From contig NZ_SNZH01000008.1 of assembly GCF_004363655.1 (NCBI RefSeq), positions 62,001-126,000 of the forward strand: a stretch of 64,000 nucleotides of DNA, in the 5' to 3' direction. This document shows positions 40,963 through 49,930 of this stretch, in pieces. Position 1 is the stretch's first letter. Every line of letters starts with the position of its first letter. The notes under the pieces were generated by a model, which did not search any database, was not told the origin of the DNA, and saw only the letters and a program-made list of their open reading frames with translations. Position numbers and translations under genes: made by a program. This DNA comes from Tahibacter aquaticus. GTDB lineage: Bacteria; Pseudomonadota; Gammaproteobacteria; Xanthomonadales; Rhodanobacteraceae.

Positions 40963-41361
40963 TTACTTGACGGCCGCGGTAGCGGCCTTCTTGAACGAAT
41001 CTACGTTGGTCTTGATGGTTTCGTTGGTGGCAACGAAATTGGTCTTGGCCAGTTCGCCCAGCGCTTCGCTGGTCTTGACGTTGATACCGAAAACTTCCTG
41101 GCTGGTAGCGTAGGCCTTCTCGGCCGATTCCTTGGCCAGGGTCACGCCTTTCGGCCAGATGGCCTTGAGGCCGTCGAAGTCACGGACTTCCAGCGCTTCG
41201 GTCACGAAAGCGGCAGTGGCGTTAGCGCGGCTTTCGATGGCCTTGAGCTGCAGTTCGGCGATCTTTTCGAAGCTCTGCAGGGCGAGGCCCTGGACCTTGA
41301 ACGCGGCTTCGGCAAAGCTCTTGCTGAAAGCCAGCACCTGGTTGTTGTACTGCTCGATCAT
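40963..41361 (-). CDS. Phasin-family protein
   Basis: The product is 132 aa, all helical. The start MIEQYNNQVLAFSKSFAEAAFKVQGLALQSFEKIAELQLKAI matches the phasin_2 family, which coats polyhydroxyalkanoate granules. GAGGG lies seven bases before the ATG. It has its own promoter with a palindromic operator upstream and its own terminator, so it is monocistronic and probably highly expressed. No PHA synthase gene is in the window, so granule binding is inferred from family. Confidence 0.9.
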   Translation of the reverse strand: MIEQYNNQVLAFSKSFAEAAFKVQGLALQSFEKIAELQLKAIESRANATAAFVTEALEVRDFDGLKAIWPKGVTLAKESAEKAYATSQEVFGINVKTSEALGELAKTNFVATNETIKTNVDSFKKAATAAVK

Positions 41362-41400
41362 TTGCTTGCCCTCGTAAGGTGGGTGGGGATGACGGAGCGA

Positions 41401-41431
41401 ACTTTAGATCAAGTTTTGTTGCAGTGCAACA
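41401..41431 (-). promoter_or_regulatory. Phasin promoter with overlapping TGC/GCA palindromic operator
   Basis: On the minus strand TTGCAC (41424-41429) and TAAAGT (41401-41406) form a -35/-10 pair with 17-base spacing. A perfect 7-1-7 inverted repeat TGTTGCA-C-TGCAACA (41417-41431) covers the -35. PhaR-type repressors of phasin genes are known to bind TGC/GCA inverted repeats, so this is a candidate PhaR site. The region beyond is strikingly AT-rich for this genome. Confidence 0.65.
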
Positions 41432-41527
41432 GGAATTTATGAAAAATTTCAGATGAGCTCGTCAGAAATCAATATCTTCTTTGATTTTATTGGAAATAAA
41501 TTTCCGACCGCAATCTGCCGCGCCGCG

Positions 41528-42097
41528 TCATTCGCCGCCCATTTTGGTCATTAGGGTCTCGCGGAACTCGCGAGGCGCCTTGTCACCAAGCCAGATAGAC
41601 AGCAGCGCGGTGTTGAATTCGACGCCGGCGAGCTGGCCGGCCGGCTTGTCGTCCACAAAAATACGCATGCCGGCATCGGGAATGTAGTCAAACAGGATGA
41701 CCTGCCCGTTACGGGCGGCGCCAAAGACATCCACGAAGCGTTCAACGCCGCTCTTGATGCGGGCAAGCTTTTCCGGGCCGGCACTCTCGGCGAAGGCTTT
41801 GCGCCAGTAGTCATCCACGTGTCCGGCATCCAGTGCCGGAATGTCCCAGATAAGAGTGATCCGGTAGGGGCTCAGGCCCGACAGCAGTTGGTCGGTGTTG
41901 CGAACCGACGCCGGCAGATACAGGGCGGCGGTATAGAACGGCACGAAATTGCGGTCGAGCACGGCGGCACCGGAAAGGCGCAAATTGCTGCCCACGCCGG
42001 GAACGGTAATGCGCTCGGCGAACTCATGTCCGCCTACGGCGGCCGCATTGACGGTCGGGACGAGCAGCAGCAACAACAGGGCACGCAGAACGAACAT
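41528..42097 (-). CDS. Exported chalcone-isomerase-like domain protein
   Basis: The product is 189 aa from the ATG at 42097, which opens a signal peptide (MFVLRALLLLLLVPTVNA). The mature part resembles the bacterial chalcone isomerase-like family: GSNLRLSGAAVLDRNFVPFYTAALYLP, ITLIWDIPALDAGHVDDYWRKAF and FDYIPDAGMRIFVDDKPAGQLAG. These periplasmic proteins share the fold of plant chalcone isomerase but are not shown to catalyse that reaction; fatty-acid or small-ligand binding is one proposal. An imperfect AT-rich inverted repeat just downstream (GGAAAT-AA-ATTTCC, 41492-41505) may help end the transcript. Confidence 0.82.
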   Translation of the reverse strand: MFVLRALLLLLLVPTVNAAAVGGHEFAERITVPGVGSNLRLSGAAVLDRNFVPFYTAALYLPASVRNTDQLLSGLSPYRITLIWDIPALDAGHVDDYWRKAFAESAGPEKLARIKSGVERFVDVFGAARNGQVILFDYIPDAGMRIFVDDKPAGQLAGVEFNTALLSIWLGDKAPREFRETLMTKMGGE

Positions 42098-42128
42098 GCC
42101 GGGACACCCGTCAGGAAATGCCGCGATC

Positions 42129-42503
42129 TTAGCGGCTTCCGTCGTTGCTGGGGCCGCTATAGCTGCAACCTGAGGTACAGGTCTCATGAATTACGATGCG
42201 GCTGAGCAGCGGCAGGCCAGGCTTCAGCGCGCGCCAGATCCAGGCAGCGAGATTCTCGCTGGTCGGATTCTCCAGTCCCGGCACTTCATTGAGGTAATGA
42301 TGGTCCAGTGCATCGAAGATCGGGGCGAACGCTTGCTTGATCTCGGCAAAGTCCATAACCCAGCCCCACTGCGGATCGACAGGTCCCGATACATGGACTT
42401 CGATACGGAAAGAGTGGCCGTGCAGGCGCGAACACTTGTGTCCGACCGGAACCTGGGGAAGGCGGTGCGCCGCTTCGATCTGGAAAATCTTGAACAGATC
42501 CAT
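42129..42503 (-). CDS. queD: 6-carboxytetrahydropterin synthase (queuosine pathway)
   Basis: The product is 124 aa of the PTPS family. QueD converts 7,8-dihydroneopterin triphosphate to 6-carboxy-5,6,7,8-tetrahydropterin, an early step of queuosine synthesis. The zinc ligands are His13 (AAHRL), His28 and His30 (LHGHSF), with catalytic Cys24 ([10 protein letters not shown]). DFAEIK and LDHHYLNEV are also typical, as are HET and the C-terminal CTSGCSY. It lies 49 bases downstream of tRNA-Met on the same strand, with a small stem-loop (42521-42538) between them. Confidence 0.93.
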   Translation of the reverse strand: MDLFKIFQIEAAHRLPQVPVGHKCSRLHGHSFRIEVHVSGPVDPQWGWVMDFAEIKQAFAPIFDALDHHYLNEVPGLENPTSENLAAWIWRALKPGLPLLSRIVIHETCTSGCSYSGPSNDGSR

Positions 42504-42552
42504 CGGCGTCGCTGCCAGGACTGCACCGGTCGGTGCAGCCTCAAGAATAAAA

Positions 42553-42629
42553 TGGTGGCTAGAGGCGGGATCGAACCGCCGACCTCAGCATTATGAGTGC
42601 CGCGCTCTGACCGGCTGAGCTACCTAGCC
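42553..42629 (-). tRNA. tRNA-Met (CAT), elongator type
   Basis: The 77-base gene folds as a full cloverleaf with encoded CCA. The acceptor pairs GGCTAGG with TCTAGCC (one G-T pair). The D stem is GCTC/GAGC. The anticodon loop CTCATAA reads CAT, and the T arm is GGCGG TTCGATC CCGCC. The paired first base and the GGCTA start match elongator tRNA-Met rather than initiator tRNA (which has a 1-72 mismatch) or tRNA-Ile2. Confidence 0.96.
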
Positions 42630-42662
42630 ACGTGGGCAAAACTGCCCTGCAGAAGGGCGGGG

Positions 42663-42690
42663 ATTGTAGCCCCCGGCAGCCCGCTGTCAA
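42663..42690 (-). promoter_or_regulatory. Strong promoter of tRNA-Met
   Basis: On the minus strand a perfect TTGACA (42685-42690) and TACAAT (42663-42668) are spaced by 16 bases, about 35 bases ahead of the tRNA. The GC-rich discriminator after the -10 (CCCCGCCC) fits stringent control of stable RNA promoters. Confidence 0.85.
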
Positions 42691-42772
42691 GCTGCATGAC
42701 TCCATCCCGCCTTGCTGGTCGCGCACGCGCTGTGGAAGAATCCTTGCCAGCACGCATTTCTGGAGTCGGCCG

Positions 42773-43321
42773 GTGATCGATCCCGATGGCTACAGGCCCA
42801 ATGTCGGCATTGTCCTTTTACGGGATGATGGCCGTCTGTTCTGGGCCCGCCGCATCAATCGCGATGGCTGGCAGTTTCCGCAGGGCGGCATGCGCAGCGA
42901 TGAAACGCCGCTGGAAGCGATGTACCGCGAGCTGGAAGAAGAAACTGGTTTGTTTCCCGAGCATGTCGAAGTATTGGCAGCGACGCCGGGTTGGCTACGC
43001 TACCGTCTGCCACGGCGTTACCTGCGTCGCAACGAGCGGCCGGTCTGTATCGGCCAGAAGCAGGTCTGGTTCCTGCTGCGTTTCCTGGGCGAAGAATGTC
43101 ACCTGCGCCTGGATGCGAATGAAAAGCCGGAATTCGATATTTGGCGCTGGGTCGATTTCTGGTACCCGGCGCAGAACGTCGTCATGTTCAAGCGCCAGGT
43201 CTACGAGCGTGCACTGCGCCAGTTTGCACCCATGGTCGAGACGGCTTGCTGTGTAAGGCTGGGCGGCCTGCCGGCGGGGGCCGACGTGCAGCGGCCGCTG
43301 GTGCTCGCCGAGGTCGGCTGA
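42773..43321 (+). CDS. rppH: RNA pyrophosphohydrolase
   Basis: The product is 182 aa of the Nudix family. RppH removes pyrophosphate from 5'-triphosphorylated mRNA and so triggers RNase E decay. The start [26 protein letters not shown] is near-identical in style to E. coli RppH, and [27 protein letters not shown] holds the Nudix box. [13 protein letters not shown] and [12 protein letters not shown] close the fold. The start is GTG with GGAG seven bases upstream. It is divergent from tRNA-Met. Confidence 0.95.
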   Translation: MIDPDGYRPNVGIVLLRDDGRLFWARRINRDGWQFPQGGMRSDETPLEAMYRELEEETGLFPEHVEVLAATPGWLRYRLPRRYLRRNERPVCIGQKQVWFLLRFLGEECHLRLDANEKPEFDIWRWVDFWYPAQNVVMFKRQVYERALRQFAPMVETACCVRLGGLPAGADVQRPLVLAEVG

Positions 43322-43369
43322 GTTCAATCGGGTGCGGCAGGCCGACTTCTGCACCCAATCGGAAACTTG

Positions 43370-43398
43370 TTGACACTCATTCTCATTTGCAGTCCAAT
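43370..43398 (+). promoter_or_regulatory. bfd promoter with candidate Fur box
   Basis: A perfect TTGACA (43370-43375) is followed 17 bases later by a weak -10 (TCCAAT). The 19 bases at 43372-43390 match 13 of 19 positions of the classical Fur box when read on the minus strand. The box overlaps the -35, as expected for Fur repression of the bacterioferritin-associated ferredoxin gene. Confidence 0.6.
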
Positions 43399-43423
43399 AG
43401 CCGCCATTGGAGGACTGCATTGC

Positions 43424-43630
43424 ATGTACGTCTGCATCTGTAACGGCGTCACCGACACCACTATCCGCAAGGCTGCCGCCGAAGGCGTGGCCACGCTGTC
43501 CGAGTTGACCATGCGCACGGGTTGCGCCGGTAGCTGCGGCGCCTGTGCCGATTTCGCCGAACAGGTGCTGCGTGAAGCTCTGCCGCGCAACGCGCGAGCG
43601 TTCAGCGTGCAAGTGCTCGCAGCAGCCTAG
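43424..43630 (+). CDS. bfd: Bacterioferritin-associated ferredoxin
   Basis: The product is 68 aa, a [2Fe-2S] protein that donates electrons to bacterioferritin to release stored iron. The cluster ligands Cys4, Cys6, Cys38 and Cys41 are in place (MYVCICNGVTD; GSCGAC). GGAGG lies upstream of the ATG at 43424. A candidate Fur-controlled promoter precedes it. Bacterioferritin follows after a 387-base gap on the same strand. Confidence 0.94.
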   Translation: MYVCICNGVTDTTIRKAAAEGVATLSELTMRTGCAGSCGACADFAEQVLREALPRNARAFSVQVLAAA

Positions 43631-44017
43631 TAACGTCGCTTGGTTCGCGCTCCGGCGCACCCGCCTGGTTTTTCCCCCAATTTCTGGCGCTGCAGTTTGC
43701 CGAGGCTGGCGCCATAGCCTGTTCCTGCTTCGGTGTGCGCTCCGTTGCTGAATCCCCTCGCTTGCCTCTCGGCCATCCTTCCCGGTCGCTTCGGGGGCAA
43801 ATGCGTTGCAACTGGCTTTCGATTCTGAAGCTCTGAGTTCAATGGGTGGCCAAGCGTGCAATGCAAAGGGCAGGCGGCGGGTGCCGAACAAGAGCCACGC
43901 AATCGACAGTTGTTCGGACTTCCTTCGAAGCAGTACAAACTGCATCCAATTCGCATTCCCTCGTGGCATCTCGGCTAGCGGTATAGTCGCCGCCGATTCC
44001 ACATCGGAGCATGCGCC
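43631..44017. other. Intergenic region between bfd and bfr, no gene seen
   Basis: The 387 bases hold no frame with protein-like character on either strand. A TATAGT hexamer at 43982-43987 could be the -10 of bfr, but no good -35 matches it. I see no clear terminator after bfd. Confidence 0.45.
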
Positions 44018-44488
44018 ATGAAGGGCGATCCCAAAGTCATCGAGCATCTGAACAAGGCGCTCTACAACGAACTCACCGCGATCAACCAGTATTTCCTGCA
44101 TGCTCGCATGTTCAAGAACTGGGGCTTCAAGGAACTCGCCGATCACGAGTACAAGGAATCGATCGACGAGATGAAGCATGCTGACAAACTGATCGAGCGC
44201 ATCCTGTTCCTCGAAGGGCTGCCCAACCTGCAGAACCTGGGCAAGATCATGATTGGCGAAACGCCGCGCGAATGCCTGGAATGCGATCTGAAGCTGGAGT
44301 ACGCCGCGGTGCCTGACCTGCGTGCGGCGATAGCCCAGTCCGAGATCAGCAGCGACTACATCAGCCGCGAATTGTTCGAGCACATTCTCGAGTCCGAGGA
44401 AGAGCATATCGACTGGCTGGAGACCCAGCTGAATCTGATGACCCAGCTCGGCGAAGCCAGCTATCTGCAGAAGAAGATCGGTAGCTGA
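44018..44488 (+). CDS. bfr: Bacterioferritin
   Basis: The product is 156 aa, a heme-containing 24-mer ferritin that oxidises and stores iron in the cytoplasm. All ferroxidase ligands are present (Glu18, Glu51, His54, Glu94, Glu127, His130), and so is the heme ligand Met52. [30 protein letters not shown] is diagnostic. GGAG lies about eight bases before the ATG. A terminator follows 47 bases after the stop. Confidence 0.97.
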   Translation: MKGDPKVIEHLNKALYNELTAINQYFLHARMFKNWGFKELADHEYKESIDEMKHADKLIERILFLEGLPNLQNLGKIMIGETPRECLECDLKLEYAAVPDLRAAIAQSEISSDYISRELFEHILESEEEHIDWLETQLNLMTQLGEASYLQKKIGS

Positions 44489-44535
44489 TTGCTCGATCTG
44501 TGCGTGTAGGCGGCGGCTGGCAAAACGACACGACC

Positions 44536-44574
44536 AAAGGCGGGGCAGCGCAAGCAGCCCCGCCTTTGTTTTGT
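44536..44574 (+). terminator. Rho-independent terminator after bfr
   Basis: An 11-base perfect stem AAAGGCGGGGC / GCCCCGCCTTT with a ten-base loop is followed by GTTTTGT. It lies between bfr and the convergent hybrid kinase gene and could weakly work in both directions. Confidence 0.85.
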
Positions 44575-44583
44575 GCGGCCTGA

Positions 44584-46995
44584 TCAGGCTCCGCTGCGGA
44601 CCAGCAAGTTGCGCAATTCAGCTGAGACGCGACCGTACTCGCGCACCAGCTCACGTACCAGGTTCGCCGGATTGACCAAGGTGCCGGCGCGCGCCTCATG
44701 TTCGATGCGCTTGGCGATTTCGGCCAGGGTCATGGCGCCCAGGTTGGCGCTGGTCGACTTGAGCGAATGCGATGGCGCGATCAGTCCGCTGGGATCGTTG
44801 CGCGCGGCAGCGCTTTCGAGCAGGGCCAGATTCTTGGGCGTGTCCTCGAGATAGACGCCGACCAGCTCGGTGAACTCCTCGCCCATTACATCGAGCAGGT
44901 CACGCACGATTTCCTGGTCCAGTGCGGCACCGTCGCGTATACCCTGGGGATCGGCCTGGACCAGATTGTCGCCCAGGGCAACGGCCGGACCTGTAGCCAT
45001 CGCCGCAAGTGCAGCTATGGCCGGAGTCGGTACAGCTCGCGCTGAAACCGCTCCTGTCTCGGCCGGGGTGCGGCTTTGCGCCTGCTTGGGCAGCCATTTG
45101 CGCAAGGTGGTCTCGAGCAGGCCGCGATTCATCGGTTTGGACAGGTATTCGTCCATGCCGGCAGCCAGGCATTTCTCACGGTCGCCGGCCATGGCATTGG
45201 CCGTCATGGCAATGATGGGGATGCGCCCCTGGCGCGTTTCGGCTTCGCGGCTGCGGCGGATGCGGGTGGCGGTATAGCCGTCCATGACTGGCATCTGGCA
45301 ATCCATCAAGACCAGATCGAACGCGCTCGCATCGAGCTTTTCCAACGCCTCCTTGCCGTTCTCGGCCAATTCCAGGCTCAAGCCCAGCAAGCTCAGAATG
45401 CGTTGCGCCACCTGGCGGTTGACGGGATTGTCCTCGACCAGCAGTACGTGACCGCGTAGCGGCGTGGCCGCGGTTGCGGGCGCGGCGATGTGTATGCCCG
45501 GGTCCGGCATTTCCTCGGCTGCGGCCGCAAGCTCCTCCCGCACGTTGCCTTGCTGCACGCCGAGCAGAACATTCAGCGCGCGCCGCAGATCCGCATCGGC
45601 ATAGCCGTTGGCTACCACGGTGGCGCGGTTTTCCTGGCGCAGTTCCGCAGCGATGTCCTCGTTGCCGGCAAGAAAGGCGATGCGCACACCGGTCAGTGCC
45701 GGCTCGCGCAATACGTTGCGTAACAGTGCCACCGGATTGCCACGCATGCTTGCCAGATCGACGATGAGTACTTCCACTGCCCAGTTATCGCCCATCTGTG
45801 CGGCACTGCGCAGCTTGGCCAGCGCTTCGGCGGCGACATTGGTAGTGGTGAGCGGCATGCCCCAGCTGGACAGATAGCCGCTGATGCGCCGCTGCGCAGC
45901 AGCATCGTCGACAACGAGCAGGGCGCGGCTGCCGGAAAGGTCGGTGCGTGCGCCCGGTCCGTCGCCGACGGCCTTGAGGAAGGGCACGCTGAACCAGAAG
46001 GTCGAGCCCCGGCCCAGCTCGGACTTGACCCCGATCTTGCCGCCCATCAGATCCACGATGCGCTTGCAGATGACCAGGCCCAGGCCGGTACCACCGTGAA
46101 TGCGTGTGGTCGAGGCATCGGCCTGGGAGAACGGGAGGAACAGCTTTTCGGCTGATTCCGGTGCAATGCCGACGCCGCTGTCCTGCACCTGGAACATGAT
46201 GTCGTTATGGGTGCGCGTCTCGCCGCGTCGCGATACGCGGACCGACACGCTACCGCGTTCGGTGAACTTGATCGCGTTGCTGACCAGGTTGGTCAGCACC
46301 TGGCGCAGACGCACCGGATCGCCGCGTACGGCCAGCCGCACGGCCGGGTCGATACTGATGGAGAAGGCCAGGCCTTTGCCTTCTGCATTTTTCTCCATCA
46401 GCCGCTTCACGGCATCCAGCACTTCGCGCAGGTTGATGCCGACGGCTTCCAGTTCCAGCTTGTTGGCCTCGATCTTGGAATAGTCGAGGATGTCGTCGAC
46501 GATGCGCAGCAGCTCGCGCGCCGAGCGGTAAGCGGTGAGCAGATAATCGCGCTGATCGGCGGCGAGCTTGGTCGACAGCACGATGTCGAGCAGGGGAATC
46601 ACGCCGTTGAGCGGCGTGCGGATTTCGTGGCTCATGGTGGCCAGAAACTCGCTCTTGGCCATCATCGCGGCCTCGGCGTCGTGCTTGGCCTTGATCAGTT
46701 CCTGTTGCACCTGGCGCAGTTCGTCGACCTCGGCCTGCAGCGCTGGCGATTCCGTCGAGGTATGTGTCGCTGCAGTGGCGGGCAGTCGTGCGGTTGCTGC
46801 TGGCGGCGCGGCAGCGGGCACATCGGCGCGAGTGCCGGCGGCGAAGAACAGCAGCAGGCCGCCGGCCAGCAGCAGCGGCGACATCCAGTAGTTGTGCGGT
46901 GGCGAAACCAGGATCAGGCCGACCAAACTGGCACTGACGACGACGGCCAGGCCGCCCCAGCGCATCGCCCCGGCGAGTCGATTCCCATCCCCCAT
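44584..46995 (-). CDS. Hybrid sensor histidine kinase (2 TM - HisKA - HATPase - REC - REC - Hpt)
   Basis: The product is 803 aa from the ATG at 46995. Two N-terminal membrane helices (about 14-30 and 37-53) lack a sizeable periplasmic sensor. A coiled coil leads to the HisKA box [18 protein letters not shown] with His123. The ATPase has N, G1 and G2 boxes ([27 protein letters not shown]). The first receiver (about 357-475) keeps acidic residues (DD at 363-364, Asp413) but lacks the conserved lysine, so it is probably degenerate. The second (about 515-635) is canonical, with VEDN and Asp565 in LMDCQMP. The C-terminal Hpt domain has [13 protein letters not shown] with His743. The layout is BarA/LuxQ-like. 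It follows the GGDEF/EAL regulator by 79 bases and is probably its partner. Confidence 0.93.
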   Translation of the reverse strand: MGDGNRLAGAMRWGGLAVVVSASLVGLILVSPPHNYWMSPLLLAGGLLLFFAAGTRADVPAAAPPAATARLPATAATHTSTESPALQAEVDELRQVQQELIKAKHDAEAAMMAKSEFLATMSHEIRTPLNGVIPLLDIVLSTKLAADQRDYLLTAYRSARELLRIVDDILDYSKIEANKLELEAVGINLREVLDAVKRLMEKNAEGKGLAFSISIDPAVRLAVRGDPVRLRQVLTNLVSNAIKFTERGSVSVRVSRRGETRTHNDIMFQVQDSGVGIAPESAEKLFLPFSQADASTTRIHGGTGLGLVICKRIVDLMGGKIGVKSELGRGSTFWFSVPFLKAVGDGPGARTDLSGSRALLVVDDAAAQRRISGYLSSWGMPLTTTNVAAEALAKLRSAAQMGDNWAVEVLIVDLASMRGNPVALLRNVLREPALTGVRIAFLAGNEDIAAELRQENRATVVANGYADADLRRALNVLLGVQQGNVREELAAAAEEMPDPGIHIAAPATAATPLRGHVLLVEDNPVNRQVAQRILSLLGLSLELAENGKEALEKLDASAFDLVLMDCQMPVMDGYTATRIRRSREAETRQGRIPIIAMTANAMAGDREKCLAAGMDEYLSKPMNRGLLETTLRKWLPKQAQSRTPAETGAVSARAVPTPAIAALAAMATGPAVALGDNLVQADPQGIRDGAALDQEIVRDLLDVMGEEFTELVGVYLEDTPKNLALLESAAARNDPSGLIAPSHSLKSTSANLGAMTLAEIAKRIEHEARAGTLVNPANLVRELVREYGRVSAELRNLLVRSGA

Positions 46996-47074
46996 CGTCG
47001 TCCCTCTCTGCGGCGCGAAGCGTAGCGGCCTTGATCCTGCGAAGCTGTATCGGTGGCGCGGTCCGCCGTGGTGG

Positions 47075-49768
47075 TCAGCCGGCGGCGGCGCGGAAATCGT
47101 AATCGAGATTCTGCGCTTCATGCTGGACAAAGTTGCCCTGGATGAAGTCCACACCGACCGTCCACAAGGTGGCTGCGCTCTGCGCATCCTCGATGCGCGG
47201 CGCGATTACCTTGCGGCCGTGTTCATGGGCCGAGTGCACCAGCCTGCGCAGTTCGTCGCGCATGCGCGGGCTGCGGTCGGCAATGCATTCGGGAGCCAGC
47301 TTGATGAAGTCGATCTGCAGGTGCTCGACCGCGCTCTGCACATTCTCGCCCGGCGTCGCGCCCGACAGGCAGACGCCTATTCCGATCTGGTGCACGGCTG
47401 CCGCGAAACCGCTGATCGCATCGCGGTCGGCAGGCTGCTGTGGCAGGCGCAGTTCCAGTACCAGCCGATTGCCGTGGATGCGCCGGGTTTCCAGCTGCTG
47501 GCGCAGCCAGCCGATGCGGGAGGAGTCGGCCGCCGCGCTGAACGACTGGCTGACGAACAGTCGTACCGAGCGTCCCTGTCGCGCGCGCTCGGAAATTACC
47601 ATGAGGCAGCGGCTGAGTACCCAGCGATCGATGTCGTCGATGAGCCCGGCCTGTTCGGCCAGCGGCACGATATGGCTGGCGGTTAGCAGCTTGCCGTCGT
47701 CGCCGTGCAGACGCAGCAGGGCCTGGAATTGCTCGTCGGTTTCGTTCTCGTCGTCGCTGGACAGCGACGCGATGGGCTGGAATACAAGGTGGAAGCCGTC
47801 GCTACGCAAGGCATTGCGGATGTTTTCGAGCAAGGCCGCATCGCCGCTGGCCTTGGGCGCGAACACGCCGATGCTCTGGGCAGCACCCGCCGTGCTTGTG
47901 CTGTCGTGCTCGGGTTTGCGCGACTCGCTCATGGCGCGCTCGGCCGCGTTGAGCATGGAGCCCGCATCGCCCAGATTGGCCGCGAACGGACAGATGCCTA
48001 TGCTCAGGCGCACGCTGTAGCTCTGTCCGTCCACGTCGAACTGCTCGCGCGCAACGCGATCGGCCAGTCCACCGCTGCTTGCGGCAAGTTCGTCGGCGCT
48101 GCGGTCCGGGCTCAGTACGATGAAGCTGGTGTCGCCGAAGCGCGTGACCAGTTCGCCGGCGTCCAGATGCCCGGCGAGGAAGGCGCCGATCTGGCCGAGC
48201 AGCTTGTCGAAGCCGATCAGGCCGACCTGCTCGCGCACGTTGGTCGCGTCGTCCAGTTCGACGAAGAGCAGGCCGCCGCGCTGTGCAATGTTCTCGTCGG
48301 CGGCAAGCTTGGCGTTGATGCGATCGAGCACGTGGGCGCGTTCGTACATGCCAGTGATCGGGTCGCGCGGGTTCTGGTTCTGCGCGCGACGGCGGATATG
48401 GCGGGCGCGGCGCAGGCGGTTGGTCACCGCGGAAATCAGGTGCTTGGGCCGTATCGGCTTGGACAGGAAATCGTCGCCGCCGGCATTGAGTGCCTCGAAG
48501 TGCTTGTCGGTGTCGCTTTCGCCGGACAGGAACACGATGGGCGTGGAAACGAAGGCCTCGCGCTCGCGGATGATCGCGGTCAGTTCCATGCCCGAGCATC
48601 CGGGCATGTACAGATCCATCAGGATCAGGTCGGGATTGAACTGGTCGATGTCGCCGAGTACGGCCAGCGGGTCGGTGACCATGGTGGTGATCATGCCGGC
48701 CTTGCGCAGGATCGACTCGGCGAACATCGCCTGAGAGCGATCGTCCTCGACAATCATGATGCGATACGGGTCGCTCTGGTCCGACTCGGTCAGCTCGGCG
48801 ATGCGCGCCATCACGTCGGCGGTATTGGCGGGCAACGGAATGAAGGCGTCGGCTCCGGCACGCATGGCGCGCAGGCGCACGTCGAGCTCGGCCTGTTCCG
48901 ACAGCGCCAGCAGGGCGACGCGGTGACTGCTGCGCGTACGCGCCGACTTCAAGGCCTCGCCCAGCTGGTCCAGTGCATCGAGGAAGTGGGCGTCGACCAC
49001 GACCAGGTGCGGCGGGAAGGTGCGGATCATCTCGATCAGCTCTTCCATGTGATCGAGCAGCGACAACTCGTAGCCCGACAGCTCCAGCTTCTGGTCGATT
49101 TCGCAGGCGAACGTGCTGCCGTCGGTGAGGTGATAGACCTTGCGTGCGTTCGCCGCGGGTTTCACGGTGGTAGCGGCGCTGCTGCTGTCGGCGCTGCCTG
49201 CGGCCGGCGCTGTGGCGGCAGTCGGCACGGTTGCGGCCACGCTGTTTGCGCCCGCATCGGCGTCGGCAACGGCAACGCGGATCGGTACGACGTTACTGCT
49301 CGAGGCAGTTACTACTTCGGGGAAGCGCTTCCAGTAGTCCGCCGGTGGCATCAGTTGCAGCGGATAGCCGTTTTCGCTGCGGTCGAGGTCGGCCGCGCTG
49401 ACAAGCAGTCGATTGTCGACGACCGGTGTGGCGGCATTGCGTGCGCTGGCGATCTCCCGTACCTGTTCGAACAGATCGCCGACCAGGCTGGATACCTGCG
49501 GTTCGGGAATGCGTACCTGTTCCAGGCAGTCGGACAAGGCTGATTCGATCGCGAACAGTTTCTCGGCCAGGTCGAGCAGGCCATAGCGTCCGCTGGCTCC
49601 AGCCAGTGTCTGTACTTCGCGGAAGATCAGACTCAGGCTGTTGATGTCCCAGCCGTCCCGCGCCTGACGCAAGCCCCGTCGGGTCAGCGTATCCAGACGC
49701 TTGGGCAGATGCCGCAGAAAGGCTTGGCGCAGTTCCGCGTTCTGCTGGGAGTCGTCCTGCTTATGCAT
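47075..49768 (-). CDS. Multidomain response regulator with degenerate Hpt, GGDEF and EAL modules
   Basis: The product is 897 aa. Residues ~10-105 look like an Hpt domain, but the usual histidine is Gln53 (REVQTLAGASGRYGL). A second module (about 208-330) looks like a pseudo-receiver (LVVVDAHFLD). A canonical receiver follows (336-455) with EDD at 341-343, Asp385 in LMDLYMP and Lys437. The GGDEF-like domain (about 468-620) reads RFGDTSF in place of GGDEF. The EAL-like domain (about 645-895) reads FQALLR where E-A-L is expected and has a changed second motif (DFIKLAP). Both cyclase and phosphodiesterase activity are therefore doubtful. The protein more likely binds c-di-GMP or acts as a scaffold, as FimX does. 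Just downstream lies the hybrid kinase gene. Confidence 0.88.
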   Translation of the reverse strand: MHKQDDSQQNAELRQAFLRHLPKRLDTLTRRGLRQARDGWDINSLSLIFREVQTLAGASGRYGLLDLAEKLFAIESALSDCLEQVRIPEPQVSSLVGDLFEQVREIASARNAATPVVDNRLLVSAADLDRSENGYPLQLMPPADYWKRFPEVVTASSSNVVPIRVAVADADAGANSVAATVPTAATAPAAGSADSSSAATTVKPAANARKVYHLTDGSTFACEIDQKLELSGYELSLLDHMEELIEMIRTFPPHLVVVDAHFLDALDQLGEALKSARTRSSHRVALLALSEQAELDVRLRAMRAGADAFIPLPANTADVMARIAELTESDQSDPYRIMIVEDDRSQAMFAESILRKAGMITTMVTDPLAVLGDIDQFNPDLILMDLYMPGCSGMELTAIIREREAFVSTPIVFLSGESDTDKHFEALNAGGDDFLSKPIRPKHLISAVTNRLRRARHIRRRAQNQNPRDPITGMYERAHVLDRINAKLAADENIAQRGGLLFVELDDATNVREQVGLIGFDKLLGQIGAFLAGHLDAGELVTRFGDTSFIVLSPDRSADELAASSGGLADRVAREQFDVDGQSYSVRLSIGICPFAANLGDAGSMLNAAERAMSESRKPEHDSTSTAGAAQSIGVFAPKASGDAALLENIRNALRSDGFHLVFQPIASLSSDDENETDEQFQALLRLHGDDGKLLTASHIVPLAEQAGLIDDIDRWVLSRCLMVISERARQGRSVRLFVSQSFSAAADSSRIGWLRQQLETRRIHGNRLVLELRLPQQPADRDAISGFAAAVHQIGIGVCLSGATPGENVQSAVEHLQIDFIKLAPECIADRSPRMRDELRRLVHSAHEHGRKVIAPRIEDAQSAATLWTVGVDFIQGNFVQHEAQNLDYDFRAAAG

Positions 49769-49930
49769 AGGCGAGACCCGCTTCCATCGTGAATGGATCG
49801 AATATAGCACGCGCCCTCAGGCCACCCGGCCGGGCGCTGGCGCGGCGTGGACAAGTTTGCACTTGAGGCAAATGCTGCGCCCGGTGCTGCAGCGACTGCC
49901 TTCTCCGTAGCCCCGCCTGGCGGGCTCGCT

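Noticed and set aside
43631-44017. Short minus-strand frames between bfd and bfr as a small gene
   Set aside because: They lack ribosome binding sites and plausible protein composition.
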